A DNA stretch of 64,000 bases from RBG-16-34-14 sp963798865 (GTDB taxonomy: Bacteria; Bacteroidota; Ignavibacteria; Ignavibacteriales; Ignavibacteriaceae). Below are positions 7,552 through 17,000 of the stretch, one piece after another. The notes under the pieces are model-generated. The model saw nothing but the letters and a program-made list of their open reading frames with translations, did no database searches and was not told where the DNA came from. Location of the stretch: positions 930,001 through 994,000 of the forward strand of contig CAWCVZ010000004.1 of the NCBI GenBank assembly GCA_963798865.1, in the 5' to 3' direction. Made by a program: the position numbers and the translations under genes. Position 1 is the stretch's first letter. Every line of letters starts with the position of its first letter.

Positions 7552-8256
7552 TTAATGACACATCATTTCATGCGTCTGGTTTGTTTTATTGAGTTCGGGA
7601 CTCAAATAAGGTATCCCCAAATTCATCCCGCGCACAATTAATAATAAAGCAATTACTGCTGCAAATACAGGCGTTAACCTGCTTAACTTTTGTCTGAAAT
7701 TTTTTCCAATAAATTTCCCGAAAATTGAAACAGCTAACATTGCCGGGAATGTTCCCAACCCAAAGAGCGTCATAAAAATCATTCCGCTTACCAGATTACC
7801 GGTTGATGTTGCACCAGCTAAGCCGATATAAACAAATCCGCAGGGCAGAAATCCATTTAAAAATCCTATCGCAAGAAATGAAATATTTTTTTTCTCTTTA
7901 AATAGAGAACTGATTTTTATTTTCAGAAATGATAAAATTTTCCTGATGACATTAAGATTTGTAATTTTATTTTTATACCTATAAGGAAGAATAAAATATA
8001 AAAGGATTGAACAACCGAGAATTATCGAAAGCCATTGCTGAAATCCTGATATAATTATTTTCTCACCGATAAAACCAAACAGCAAACCCATCATTGAATA
8101 AGAAATAATTCTTCCGAGATTATAAATAACTCTGCCAATAAAGAAAGAAATATTACCCGAATTGGGAACCGGAAGAGCAAGAGCAATTGGTCCGCACATC
8201 CCAATGCAGTGAAAGCTCCCAACTAATCCTATTATAAATGCAGTTAATATTTCCAT
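7552..8256 (-). CDS. Sulfite exporter TauE/SafE-family membrane protein (UreH-like) of the cbb3 operon
   Basis: A 234-residue integral membrane protein with about six segments. The N-terminal motif SFHCIGMCGPIALALP and the repeat motif GFLNGFLPCGFVYIGLAGA are typical of the UreH/SafE-like family linked to heavy-metal or cytochrome maturation. It closes the cbb3 oxidase operon, 44 bases after ccoH, a position where such proteins are common in Bacteroidota. A role in copper or cytochrome maturation is plausible from the Cys/His motif and context, but the substrate is not shown. The C-terminal tail contains HEMMCH, a possible metal site. Confidence 0.8.
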   Translation of the reverse strand: MEILTAFIIGLVGSFHCIGMCGPIALALPVPNSGNISFFIGRVIYNLGRIISYSMMGLLFGFIGEKIIISGFQQWLSIILGCSILLYFILPYRYKNKITNLNVIRKILSFLKIKISSLFKEKKNISFLAIGFLNGFLPCGFVYIGLAGATSTGNLVSGMIFMTLFGLGTFPAMLAVSIFGKFIGKNFRQKLSRLTPVFAAVIALLLIVRGMNLGIPYLSPELNKTNQTHEMMCH

Positions 8257-8300
8257 AAATTTTCAGATATCATTTCCCCAGGTTTTGGGAAAAGAAACTA

Positions 8301-8774
8301 TCAATAAATTATTATTGTTTCTTCTGATTGATAATCAAGCTTATTCATTGTCCAGCTAATTTCAAGCTTCCATAATCCTTTTTCTATACGGGATGCATTC
8401 AATGTTTGTCTGCCTTCCGTATCAAGTTGAATAGGAATTGAAAAATCTTTTTGGGAATCCGAAGGACGGTAAAAAAATAATTTTCCTTTATTCAACTTTG
8501 TATAAACTGATTCAGGAAAAACTATATTAATACTATTATCGGAATAATTAATATGAACTTTGTCAGTTAATGCATCGGTGCGGGCTTTAGTATCAATCTG
8601 ATCCTGATAAACCTGTGATTTTTCATAATAATTATCGGTTACAAGATCCACTTTCTGATTCATAAATGTTATTGTCATTACAATTGTCATAATCATAAAA
8701 ATAATAATTGCGACAGCAATTCCGGTTCCCCAATTCATTTTAATCTTTTTCATTTTCTCCGTCCCTGTGCTCAT
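8301..8774 (-). CDS. ccoH: FixH/CcoH, cbb3 oxidase assembly protein
   Basis: A 157-residue protein with one N-terminal membrane segment (about residues 15-37, GIAVAIIIFMIMTIVMTITFM) and an extracytoplasmic domain. The motif LVTDNYYEKSQVYQ after the membrane segment is typical of FixH/CcoH, needed for assembly of cbb3-type oxidase. It overlaps the end of ccoG by 35 bases. An internal ATG at about codon 8 (MKKIKMNWG) would shorten this overlap and is also possible as the start. Confidence 0.82.
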   Translation of the reverse strand: MSTGTEKMKKIKMNWGTGIAVAIIIFMIMTIVMTITFMNQKVDLVTDNYYEKSQVYQDQIDTKARTDALTDKVHINYSDNSINIVFPESVYTKLNKGKLFFYRPSDSQKDFSIPIQLDTEGRQTLNASRIEKGLWKLEISWTMNKLDYQSEETIIIY

Positions 8775-10170
8775 CTTTTATTTCAACCGGACCAAGAAAC
8801 GATGTTTTAACTTTCTTAATCAATTTATCTTTTGAATAAATACCAATTAATACAGGGGTATTCATTTTTTTAATTTCATTCTTTGGAACCAGTAAAAGAA
8901 ATTTTGCTTCGATTTTTTCCTGCGGCTTTAATAGAAGATTGCTGCCAATAATTTTTATTTCACCATTTATATTTTCCAGTTTCAGGCTAATGGGCATCTC
9001 ATCAAAAGTTTTATTAACAATATCAAGATCATATAAGTTGCTTATTTTATTTTCTGGCTGCTGCTGGAAAAGCATACCCGGAGTTCTCAAAATATTAATA
9101 TTAAAATCTGTTCTTGTAATTAGAAGATATCCCAGAACACCAACCAAAAGAGTAAGAAGAATTGAATATCCAATCATTCTTGAAGTAAATTTAAATTTAG
9201 TTTTTTTCTCAATTCCATTTAATGAATCATACCTTATCAAACCTCTTGGACGTTTAACTTTATCCATTACAAAATTGCAGGCATCTATGCATGCTGTGCA
9301 GTTTACACACTCAAGCTGAATTCCGTTTCTGATATCAATTCCTGTAGGACAAACATCAACACACAGTTTATCATCAACACAATCTCCCAAATGTTGTATC
9401 TCATTTTTACGAATCTTTCCCCTTGGCTCGCCTCTAACATGATCATAAGCAATAACAATTGAATCCTGGTCGAGTAAAACTCCCTGAAGTCTTCCATAAG
9501 GACAAACAATCGTGCAAGCCTGTTCCCGGAAAAAAGCAAATACCCAGTAGAAAACTCCTGAGAATACAAGCATTTCAGTCAATCCCGCAATATGCTCTGA
9601 AGGCGGATCAGTAATGATTTTCCAGAGTTCATCAAACCCGATTATGTATGAAAGAAAAATATTTGAAATAAAAAATGCTATCCCGAAAAAGATTCCTGTC
9701 TTTAATAATTTTTTAAATATTTTTCCCTTAGTCCAGGGAGCTTTATTTAATTTTATCTGTTCTCTTGCATCGCCTTCAATAAAATATTCAATCTTTCTGA
9801 AGACCATTTCCATAAAAATTGTTTGCGGGCATGCCCATCCGCAAAAAATCCTTCCGAAGATTACTGTAAAAAGAATTACAAAAACAATAATTGTGATCAT
9901 TGCAATTACAAAGAGATGGAAATCATGCGGACCGAATGGAATTCCGAAAAGGATAAAATTCCTTTCCGGAAAATTAAAAAGCATAAAAGGATTATTATGT
10001 ACCTTTATGAAAGGAGTAACTACAAGTAATAATAACAGAACAAAGCTTACTATAGTCCGTGCATTATAAAATGTGCCGGCTGGTTTTTTAGGATAGATCC
10101 AGTTTCTTTTTCCTTCCTTACTAACCGTAGCTAACTGATCTCTGAAAGTTTCGTCCTGAACACTTGCCAT
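8740..10170 (-). CDS. ccoG: CcoG/FixG, membrane ferredoxin of cbb3 assembly
   Basis: A 476-residue membrane iron-sulfur protein that acts as cupric reductase in cbb3 copper-centre assembly. Cys-rich motifs include FCGWACPQTIFMEM, ACTIVCPYGRLQG and the ferredoxin-like pair CVDVCPTGIDIRNG and CVNCTACIDACNFV. Several membrane segments surround these, and a periplasmic Ig-like region forms the C-terminus (about residues 360-470). The gene begins five bases after the ccoP stop and overlaps ccoH. Length and motif order fit the family well. Confidence 0.92.
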   Translation of the reverse strand: MASVQDETFRDQLATVSKEGKRNWIYPKKPAGTFYNARTIVSFVLLLLLVVTPFIKVHNNPFMLFNFPERNFILFGIPFGPHDFHLFVIAMITIIVFVILFTVIFGRIFCGWACPQTIFMEMVFRKIEYFIEGDAREQIKLNKAPWTKGKIFKKLLKTGIFFGIAFFISNIFLSYIIGFDELWKIITDPPSEHIAGLTEMLVFSGVFYWVFAFFREQACTIVCPYGRLQGVLLDQDSIVIAYDHVRGEPRGKIRKNEIQHLGDCVDDKLCVDVCPTGIDIRNGIQLECVNCTACIDACNFVMDKVKRPRGLIRYDSLNGIEKKTKFKFTSRMIGYSILLTLLVGVLGYLLITRTDFNINILRTPGMLFQQQPENKISNLYDLDIVNKTFDEMPISLKLENINGEIKIIGSNLLLKPQEKIEAKFLLLVPKNEIKKMNTPVLIGIYSKDKLIKKVKTSFLGPVEIKDEHRDGENEKD

Positions 10171-10175
10171 TTTAA

Positions 10176-11024
10176 TTATTTACTTGCGTTTAAAGTTTTT
10201 GTACTGTCCTGTTCAACATATTTCTCACCTTCAGGCGGTTTTGCATTAGGTGGATTAGATCCTTTCATCGAAATAACAAAGCTTACTACTTCCTGGATTT
10301 GAGTTGGATCGAGTGAGTTTTGCCAGCTAATCATGCCTTTTGCCGGAACACCATATTTAACAGTTTTAAATAAATTTTTTACTCCCCCTCCATGAATCCA
10401 GTATTCATCGGTTAAATTTGGTCCAACAGCGCCTTGCAGAAATTCCCCATGACATGGTTTACAATTCGTCATAAATATATTTCTGCCTTTACTTAACGAT
10501 GATTCATCATTCAAGAGAGTAACATTATTTTCATTTAGAAATGCGCCGGATCTTATGAGTTCATCTCTCTGAACAGCTGCAATTCTCATTTCCTCTTCAT
10601 ATTCCTGCTTAGGCAATAAACCTGTTCCGATAACATGGTAATCAATCATATAATAAATGCCAAATAATATTGTCCCATAAAATAAATAGTTGAACCAGGG
10701 CGGGATTCTGCTATCAAGCTCTTTAATTCCATCATAATCATGATCCATTAAAAGATCTTTTTCATTTTCAATCGGCGCCAGTCCTGTAAAGTATTTGCTT
10801 CTAGCTTTTTTAAAAAATATTGAAATTTTCTGGAAATGATCTCTTTCTTTTTCTGTACCAAAATATCCGAATGAAGCTGCGACAAAAAATAAAATCAGCA
10901 AAATGAAAAAGATGTTATAATCAATAAGCGATTTTGGAACGCCTTCTGCCTGGGCAAAAGAATTATTGAAAAAGAAAAGAACAAATAAAAAAATAAATGA
11001 GTTATTAAATTTTTTTAATTTCAT
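10176..11024 (-). CDS. ccoP: cbb3 oxidase subunit III, single-haem CcoP
   Basis: The cytochrome c subunit that feeds electrons to the cbb3 core. Residues 1-24 look like a signal peptide, then a membrane segment (about 36-55) and a FixP N-terminal domain with a second membrane segment (about 108-130, PPWFNYLFYGTILFGIYYMIDYH). There is only one haem-binding motif, Cys188-Cys191-His192 (CKPCH), with a probable axial Met231 (KGMISW). Proteobacterial CcoP normally has two CXXCH motifs; single-haem forms are known in Bacteroidota. It overlaps the end of ccoQ by 20 bases. Confidence 0.9.
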   Translation of the reverse strand: MKLKKFNNSFIFLFVLFFFNNSFAQAEGVPKSLIDYNIFFILLILFFVAASFGYFGTEKERDHFQKISIFFKKARSKYFTGLAPIENEKDLLMDHDYDGIKELDSRIPPWFNYLFYGTILFGIYYMIDYHVIGTGLLPKQEYEEEMRIAAVQRDELIRSGAFLNENNVTLLNDESSLSKGRNIFMTNCKPCHGEFLQGAVGPNLTDEYWIHGGGVKNLFKTVKYGVPAKGMISWQNSLDPTQIQEVVSFVISMKGSNPPNAKPPEGEKYVEQDSTKTLNASK

Positions 11025-11217
11025 TTTGATTACCCGGAATATTTGAATTTGAATTTTCTTCCAATCCTAAAGGAAGATTTGACATTTTATTAAGGTATTT
11101 TTTATCTGCTTTAATAAACCAAACGGCAACACCAATAAAGAAAACAAAGAAAATTATTAATGAGATAACAGGGAAAATTCCCATGCCTTCAACTGCACTT
11201 AAAACTTCTTTGTACAT
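11005..11217 (-). CDS. ccoQ: cbb3 oxidase small subunit CcoQ
   Basis: A 70-residue protein with one membrane segment (about residues 14-34, IFPVISLIIFFVFFIGVAVWF) followed by a charged tail (IKADKKYLNKMSNLPLG). Size, topology and position between ccoNO and ccoP identify it as CcoQ, which stabilises the complex. It starts one base after the ccoNO stop and overlaps ccoP by 20 bases. Confidence 0.8.
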   Translation of the reverse strand: MYKEVLSAVEGMGIFPVISLIIFFVFFIGVAVWFIKADKKYLNKMSNLPLGLEENSNSNIPGNQNEIKKI

Positions 11218-11218
11218 A

Positions 11219-13342
11219 TTATTTAACTACCGTTTGTTTATTTGCTTTAATATCGGTGCCAAGTCTTTGTAGATAAGCAATCAAAGCAATTATCTCTTTA
11301 TTACTTTCTGCAGGCGCACCATTCTTTTGAAGATCAAGAGCTATGTTTTCTGCCTGATTAATTAAATCTTCATTGGCAAGCGATTCATATCCTTCAGGAT
11401 AGGGAACTCCTAATCTTCTCATCGCATTAATTTTTGCAACAGTTGTTGATGTATCTAGATCATCTGATAAAAGCCAGGGATAAGAAGGCATTATCGAACC
11501 TGGCGACATTGATCTTGGATTTTCCATGTGCAGGTAATGCCATAAGTTCGGATATTTTTTCCCGACTCTTAAAAGATCCGGGCCTGTTCTTTTTGAGCCC
11601 CACAGGAATGGATGATCATAAACATATTCACCTGCTTTAGAATATTCACCATATCTTTCAGTTTCAGATCTGAATGGACGAACAAGCTGTGAATGACAAC
11701 CTACGCAGCCTTCTCTTATGTAAAGGTCTCTTCCCTGCAGTTCAAGAGGAGTATATGGTTTAACACTGGATATGGTAGGAATATTTGATTTAACAAGAAA
11801 TGTTGGTAGAAATTCAACAATACCACCAATCAATATTAAAACAAGGGCGGCAAATGTAAACTGCCAGGGTCTTTTCTCCAGCCACCTGTGTCTTATTCTT
11901 TCCTTTTCCTTTATCTTAACTAAAGCCGGGGCTTCTGCTGCTTCTTCATTAGTAAACTTTCCGGACTTTGCTGTTCTGAAAAGATTATAAACCATTAGCA
12001 CAACTCCGGCTAAATAAAACGTACCGCCAATAGCCCTTATCACATACATTGGAATAATCTGCAAAACCGTTTCCAAAAAGTTTGGATATTGAAGCATACC
12101 ATTTGGATTAAATTCTTTCCACATTAAAGATTGTGTAATACCAGACCAATACATTGCTGATGCATAGAATACTATTCCAAGAGTTCCAATCCAGAAGTGT
12201 ACATTGGCTAATTTTTTTGAATAAAGATTTGTGTTATAAAGTTTTGGAATAAGCCAGTATAAAATTCCAAACGTAAGAAATCCATTCCAGCCGAGAGCGC
12301 CAATATGAACGTGAGAAATAATCCAATCAGTAAAATGAGCAATCGCATTTACATTTTTTAATGAAAGAGTTGGACCTTCAAATGTTGCCATACCGTAAGC
12401 TGTAACTGCAACAACCATAAATTTCAATATAGGGTCCTGTCTTACTTTATCCCACGCACCACGTAAGGTTAATAGTCCGTTTATCATTCCTCCCCAGGAA
12501 GGAGCAATAAGCATAATGGAAAAAACTGTTCCTAAAGATTGCGCCCAGTCTGGTAAAGCAGAGTAAAGCAGATGATGCGGGCCAGCCCAGATGTACAAAA
12601 ATATTAAAGACCAGAAATGAACAATGGAAAGTCTGTAAGAATAAATTGGCCTGTTTGCGGCTTTAGGAAGATAATAATACATCAATCCCAGATATGGAGT
12701 TGTAAGGAAGAAAGCTACAGCGTTATGCCCGTACCACCATTGAACCAGAGCATCCTGAACTCCTGCATATGCCGAATAACTTTTCATAAAGGTGACCGGG
12801 ATTTCAATTGAGTTGACAATATGAAGAACTGCGACAGTTACCCAGGTTGCAATATAAAACCAAATTGCAACATACATATGGCTTTCTCTTCTCTTTATTA
12901 TTGTACCAATCATATTTATACCGAAAGCGACCCATACAATCGTAATTGCTATATCAATTGGCCATTCAAGCTCTGCATATTCTTTGCTTGTTGTTAACCC
13001 AAGCGGGAGCGAAATAGCCGCTGCAACAATTATTAATTGCCATCCCCAGAAATGTATCTTACTCAAAACATCGCTGTACATTCTCGCCTTGCATAATCTC
13101 TGCAGCGAATAATAAACTCCCATAAAAATTGCATTGCCGACAAAAGCAAATATTACTGCATTTGTATGAAGAGGTCTTATCCTTCCAAAGGTTGTATATG
13201 GAATTGAAAAACTGAGATCGGGAATAAATAATTGTGTGGCAATTAAAATTCCCACCAGCATTCCAACAACTCCCCAAAGGACTGTAGCGAATGCAAATTG
13301 TTTTACAATCTTATTGTCGTAACTGAATTTTTCTAATTCCAT
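11219..13342 (-). CDS. ccoNO: Fused cbb3 oxidase subunits I and II (CcoN-CcoO)
   Basis: A 707-residue fusion of the catalytic subunit CcoN (about residues 1-460) and the cytochrome c subunit CcoO (about 490-700). CcoN shows haem and copper ligands: His59 (PLHTNAV), His206 (WWYGHNAV), His256-His257 (GPHHLLYS), His344 and His346 (SHVHIGALGWNG). CcoO shows one haem c site, Cys546-Cys549-His550 (GCVGCHSQLVRPF), and SPGSIMPSYPWL as axial Met region. The fusion replaces two genes in proteobacteria and is known in Bacteroidota and relatives. The ATG overlaps the ccoS stop by one base. It reduces O2 to water and pumps protons, usually at low oxygen. Confidence 0.95.
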   Translation of the reverse strand: MELEKFSYDNKIVKQFAFATVLWGVVGMLVGILIATQLFIPDLSFSIPYTTFGRIRPLHTNAVIFAFVGNAIFMGVYYSLQRLCKARMYSDVLSKIHFWGWQLIIVAAAISLPLGLTTSKEYAELEWPIDIAITIVWVAFGINMIGTIIKRRESHMYVAIWFYIATWVTVAVLHIVNSIEIPVTFMKSYSAYAGVQDALVQWWYGHNAVAFFLTTPYLGLMYYYLPKAANRPIYSYRLSIVHFWSLIFLYIWAGPHHLLYSALPDWAQSLGTVFSIMLIAPSWGGMINGLLTLRGAWDKVRQDPILKFMVVAVTAYGMATFEGPTLSLKNVNAIAHFTDWIISHVHIGALGWNGFLTFGILYWLIPKLYNTNLYSKKLANVHFWIGTLGIVFYASAMYWSGITQSLMWKEFNPNGMLQYPNFLETVLQIIPMYVIRAIGGTFYLAGVVLMVYNLFRTAKSGKFTNEEAAEAPALVKIKEKERIRHRWLEKRPWQFTFAALVLILIGGIVEFLPTFLVKSNIPTISSVKPYTPLELQGRDLYIREGCVGCHSQLVRPFRSETERYGEYSKAGEYVYDHPFLWGSKRTGPDLLRVGKKYPNLWHYLHMENPRSMSPGSIMPSYPWLLSDDLDTSTTVAKINAMRRLGVPYPEGYESLANEDLINQAENIALDLQKNGAPAESNKEIIALIAYLQRLGTDIKANKQTVVK

Positions 13343-13566
13343 TAAATGTCTCCTCCAATTGAAGCGGAATTATTTTTCATTGCATTATTTTGATTTCCAT
13401 TTTCATCAAAATGATTTTTTGAGTTATCAGAAATTCTATCTTCTTTATCATCTAATAAAATTCTTACTGAGGGTGTATAGGTATCATTATATTGCCCTTT
13501 CTTAACAGCAACTAAAAAAGCTATTAAAAAGCTTACCGCAACCAATAAGCTAAAACCTATAAGCAC
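13342..13566 (-). CDS. ccoS: cbb3 oxidase maturation protein CcoS
   Basis: A 74-residue protein with an N-terminal membrane segment (GFSLLVAVSFLIAFLVAV) and the CcoS motif VKKGQYNDTYTPSVRILLDD. CcoS is needed for cofactor insertion into cbb3 oxidase. The Asn/Asp-rich tail of about 35 residues is longer than in typical CcoS. It lies five bases after ccoI and overlaps ccoNO by one base. Confidence 0.88.
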   Translation of the reverse strand: MLIGFSLLVAVSFLIAFLVAVKKGQYNDTYTPSVRILLDDKEDRISDNSKNHFDENGNQNNAMKNNSASIGGDI

Positions 13567-13571
13567 AACTA

Positions 13572-16013
13572 TTACTGAAATAACAAATCTCTCCTTCTGG
13601 CTATTAAGTTTGTTGATACTGTAGCAAAAATTACAACCGATATTGAACTAAGAGGCATTAATATTGCAGCAATGACTGGAGACAACAACCCAAGGACAGC
13701 AAAGCTTAATCCTACAAGATTATAAGCAAAGGAAATAACAAAGCTTACAATAATTATTTTCGTGCTTGTTCTTGAGAATTCCAGGAATGAAGGTATTTTA
13801 TTTATTCTGCTGCCATCAATAATTGCATCACAGGCAGGAGAAAAATTATTTGTATCCTCCGTTATTGCTATTCCTATATTACTCTGGGCTAATGCTCCGG
13901 CGTCATTTAACCCATCACCAATCATTAAGACCTTTTTATTTTTAGCCTGAAGAGATTTTATATAATCAAGCTTTAATTGGGGAGACTGGTTAAACAGCAT
14001 AATCGAATCTTCATTGAAATATTGCTTCAGATTTTTTTTCTCACCTTCATTGTCTCCCGAAAGAAGTGAAACTGAGAAATGCTTATTTAATTTGCCAATT
14101 AATTCTTTAATTCCTGCTCTATACTCGTTTGAAAAATTGAAGTATCCGGTTACAGCATTGTTGATCGATAAATAAACCCGAGTTTCATTTTTAACTAATG
14201 AAGAATAATCCACCCCGCTTACAAATTCAGATGACCCAATTTTTATTTTATTTCCCAGAACAGTCGCTTCAATACCTTTACCGCTGAACTCCTGGAAATC
14301 TTTTATTGAATTAGATGCTGTATCAGGTTCTGCATGACTATCAATGATTTCAGTTAAGTAATCATAAATTTTTCTGCTTAATGGATGAGTGGAATTTTTA
14401 ACTAAAGATTTAACTAATCCCTGCTGGAATTCATTTAATTCAATCCCTATAAATTCAACCTTGGTATTATTGGTTTTAGTCAGAGTTCCGGTTTTATCAA
14501 AAACTATTTCATCAACTTTGGCAAGCTCTTCTATTGAGTTTGTATTTTTCATATAGAATTTATTCTTACCAAAAATTCTTAAAGTATTACCAAGCGTAAA
14601 TGGAGTTGATAAAGCAAGAGCACAAGGACATGCTACAATCAGAACTGATGTAAACACATTCAAAGCAGTTCCTGAATTAATTGGCAGCCAGATAATAGAT
14701 GCAAACGATGCAATCAAAAGAATAATTACTGTAAAATACTTACTTACTATATTCGATAAAGCAGTAAAATCGCCTTCATCTTTTTTCTTAAAAGTATCAT
14801 TATTCCAGAGTTGTGTTAAATAACTTTGGGAAACATCTTTTACAACTTCAAGCTCTAAAACTTCACCAATCTGTTTTCCGCCAGCATAAATTAATTCGCC
14901 TAAAACTTTTTTAACCGGTTTCGATTCACCCGTAACGAAACTGTAATCAATATTTCCATTTCCGTAAAAGAGAATTGAGTCAGCAGGAATGATTTCATTA
15001 TTGCGAATGATTATTCTATCGCCAACTGATAGATTTGAAACCGGGATTGATTTTTCTTCTTTATTCTTTTTTACCAGAACAGATAAGGGGAAATATGATT
15101 TATAATTCCTTTCAAAATTAATTCTTTCATAAGTTTTATTTTGAAATAATTTACCAAGTAAAAGAAAAAAGACCAGCCCGGTGAGAGAATCTGAATAGCC
15201 GGCACCTGTGTTGGTTAAAATTTCAAAAGCACTTCGTAAAAACAGAACAAAAATCCCAAGTGAAATTGGAAAATCAATATTGATTATTTTTTTTCTTAAT
15301 CCTTTTATAGCAGATGTATAATATTCTGAGGCTGAATAAATAAAAACCGGGACCGAAAAAATCAGTACAAGATAAGAAAAAAATCTTTTGAGAAAAGCAT
15401 CCGATATATCAATCGAGAAATATTCAGGGAAGCTGAACAACATTATATTTCCAAAACAGAAAGCAGCAATTCCGATTTTATAATAAAGTTTTTTGTTTAT
15501 CTCATTTACTTCTTTTTTCTCAACACTTTCGAGATTTATATCCGGTTCATAGCCAATTGAAGAAAGAAGCTGAACAAGCTCTTTTAATGAGATTCTTTCC
15601 GGATTGAACCGAACAATCAATTCTTTTTTAAGGAAGTTAACTTCAGAGTGATTAATTCCCTCATTTATTTTAAAAAGATTTTCAAGCAGCCAAATACAGG
15701 AACTGCAATGCATTTGGGGAATGGAGAAAGTAATGATATTTAATTTGTCATCCCTGTAGTCAAGAAGCTTTTTTACAACACTTTCATCATCAAGGTAACC
15801 GAATCTTTTATTCTGAAAATCTTTAAAGGAAATACCGGGTGTTTGCTCAATAGAATAGTATTTGCAAAGATCATTCTGATTCAGAATTTCAAAAACAGTT
15901 TTGCAGCCCGTGCAGCAGAAAACTTTATCTTCGTTTGAAATTGAAGTATCGCTGCACTCTTCACCGCAATGATAGCAGGTAAGCTTTTCTTTTATCCGAG
16001 TATTATTCACCAA
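13572..16013 (-). CDS. ccoI: Copper-transporting P-type ATPase CcoI/FixI
   Basis: An 813-residue P1B-type ATPase that supplies copper to the cbb3 oxidase. An N-terminal Cys-rich zinc-finger-like region (Cys13, Cys16, Cys20, Cys33, Cys34, Cys37) precedes a heavy-metal-associated domain with MHCSSC (Cys103 and Cys106). Later motifs are VACPCALALS (ion path), DKTGTLTKT (phosphorylation Asp), THPLS and GDGLNDAGAL. The N-terminal finger plus HMA order is the CcoI/FixI arrangement. It is the first gene of the cbb3 operon, 5 bases before ccoS; the 230 bases upstream, up to tRNA-Gln, hold no gene and no convincing FNR box. Confidence 0.93.
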   Translation of the reverse strand: MVNNTRIKEKLTCYHCGEECSDTSISNEDKVFCCTGCKTVFEILNQNDLCKYYSIEQTPGISFKDFQNKRFGYLDDESVVKKLLDYRDDKLNIITFSIPQMHCSSCIWLLENLFKINEGINHSEVNFLKKELIVRFNPERISLKELVQLLSSIGYEPDINLESVEKKEVNEINKKLYYKIGIAAFCFGNIMLFSFPEYFSIDISDAFLKRFFSYLVLIFSVPVFIYSASEYYTSAIKGLRKKIINIDFPISLGIFVLFLRSAFEILTNTGAGYSDSLTGLVFFLLLGKLFQNKTYERINFERNYKSYFPLSVLVKKNKEEKSIPVSNLSVGDRIIIRNNEIIPADSILFYGNGNIDYSFVTGESKPVKKVLGELIYAGGKQIGEVLELEVVKDVSQSYLTQLWNNDTFKKKDEGDFTALSNIVSKYFTVIILLIASFASIIWLPINSGTALNVFTSVLIVACPCALALSTPFTLGNTLRIFGKNKFYMKNTNSIEELAKVDEIVFDKTGTLTKTNNTKVEFIGIELNEFQQGLVKSLVKNSTHPLSRKIYDYLTEIIDSHAEPDTASNSIKDFQEFSGKGIEATVLGNKIKIGSSEFVSGVDYSSLVKNETRVYLSINNAVTGYFNFSNEYRAGIKELIGKLNKHFSVSLLSGDNEGEKKNLKQYFNEDSIMLFNQSPQLKLDYIKSLQAKNKKVLMIGDGLNDAGALAQSNIGIAITEDTNNFSPACDAIIDGSRINKIPSFLEFSRTSTKIIIVSFVISFAYNLVGLSFAVLGLLSPVIAAILMPLSSISVVIFATVSTNLIARRRDLLFQ

Positions 16014-16243
16014 ATAATCTTAAATGATTCTACTAAAATTTTATTGCATTTTGAAATTCAAAGCGGTCTAAATTCTATTATTATGCCAATGGTTTAAAAA
16101 TTAAAAGAACAACACTTTATCAATGTTTTAGAATCTTCATTCTTATTTCAGATAAAAACGAAGATTTGATTCCCAGTCTTGAGAAGGGTAAAAATTTAAG
16201 TTAATTATAATATTAGAATTTGAATTTAGTTAAAATAAATTTG

Positions 16244-16316
16244 CTGCCCCGTCAGGGCTCGAACCTGAAGTCTTCTGATCCAGAGTCAGACGTGTTGCCA
16301 ATTACACCACGGGGCA
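16244..16316 (-). tRNA. tRNA-Gln (anticodon CTG)
   Basis: Cloverleaf on the minus strand: acceptor TGCCCCG/CGGGGCA, anticodon stem TCTGA/TCAGA with loop CTCTGGA giving anticodon CTG, T-arm CAGGG-TTCGAGC-CCTGA, discriminator G. CCA is not encoded. The T-loop has no insert and there are no partial copies nearby. Confidence 0.92.
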
Positions 16317-16531
16317 AACTAATTTTTCATTCCAAAAATACAACAATACTGAAATATTCCCAAGAACTCATGAATCCGTTTAACTTTAAATAAAATTTAT
16401 GATGGAAGGAGAGGAAAAATTTGATTAATGTTTTTTCAAAATCAAATCTGGAATGCAAGTAAAAGAATTTGTAGATTTCTCAAAAGGTTGAATAAGAATA
16501 AATAATATCAGTTATTTCACAGGAGAATTAA

Positions 16532-16837
16532 ATGGAAATTCGTGCAGAACATTATCCGGATAAATCTATAATAATTGTAGAAAAAAATAGATTAATTGGT
16601 GTGGAAAATGAAATGTTTCAAGGTCTCGTTCAGGATTCAATTGATAAAGGAAGTAAAAACATTTCAATTGATTTATCAAATGTGGAGTACATATCAAGTT
16701 GGGGAATTGGTATTCTTGTGCACGCTTATACAACCTGTACTAATAAAAATGTTAAGTTTAAAATTGAGAGCATCCAGGACAAGGTAATGAACGTATTACA
16801 CCAAATAAAATTAGATATACTTTTTAATATTAATTAA
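16532..16837 (+). CDS. STAS-domain protein, anti-sigma-factor-antagonist-like
   Basis: A 101-residue single STAS domain, the fold of SpoIIAA/RsbV anti-anti-sigma factors. The stretch ISIDLSNVEYISSWGIGILVH matches the conserved core; Ser56 sits where the regulatory phosphoserine lies in SpoIIAA. No anti-sigma kinase or phosphatase is adjacent, so partners are elsewhere. ATG 16532 is preceded by CACAGGAGAATTAA, a good ribosome site. The 215 bases between tRNA-Gln and this gene show nothing recognisable. Confidence 0.8.
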   Translation: MEIRAEHYPDKSIIIVEKNRLIGVENEMFQGLVQDSIDKGSKNISIDLSNVEYISSWGIGILVHAYTTCTNKNVKFKIESIQDKVMNVLHQIKLDILFNIN

Positions 16838-17000
16838 GAGAAAATATTTTAGACATTTTATTCCATTCGAATAAGAGCTCGTTAAAAGGTGCGGCATTAA
16901 ACAGGGTTAGACCAGAGCTGATAAAAAAACTACCTTTATTAAATCAGATAATATTTTTCATTTATTTCCTGCTCAATATTTTCTATCTTAACCCACCATT

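Noticed and set aside
16014..16243. FNR/anaerobox site upstream of ccoI
   Set aside because: Only half-site matches (TTGAT-like) without the symmetric ATCAA at the proper spacing.
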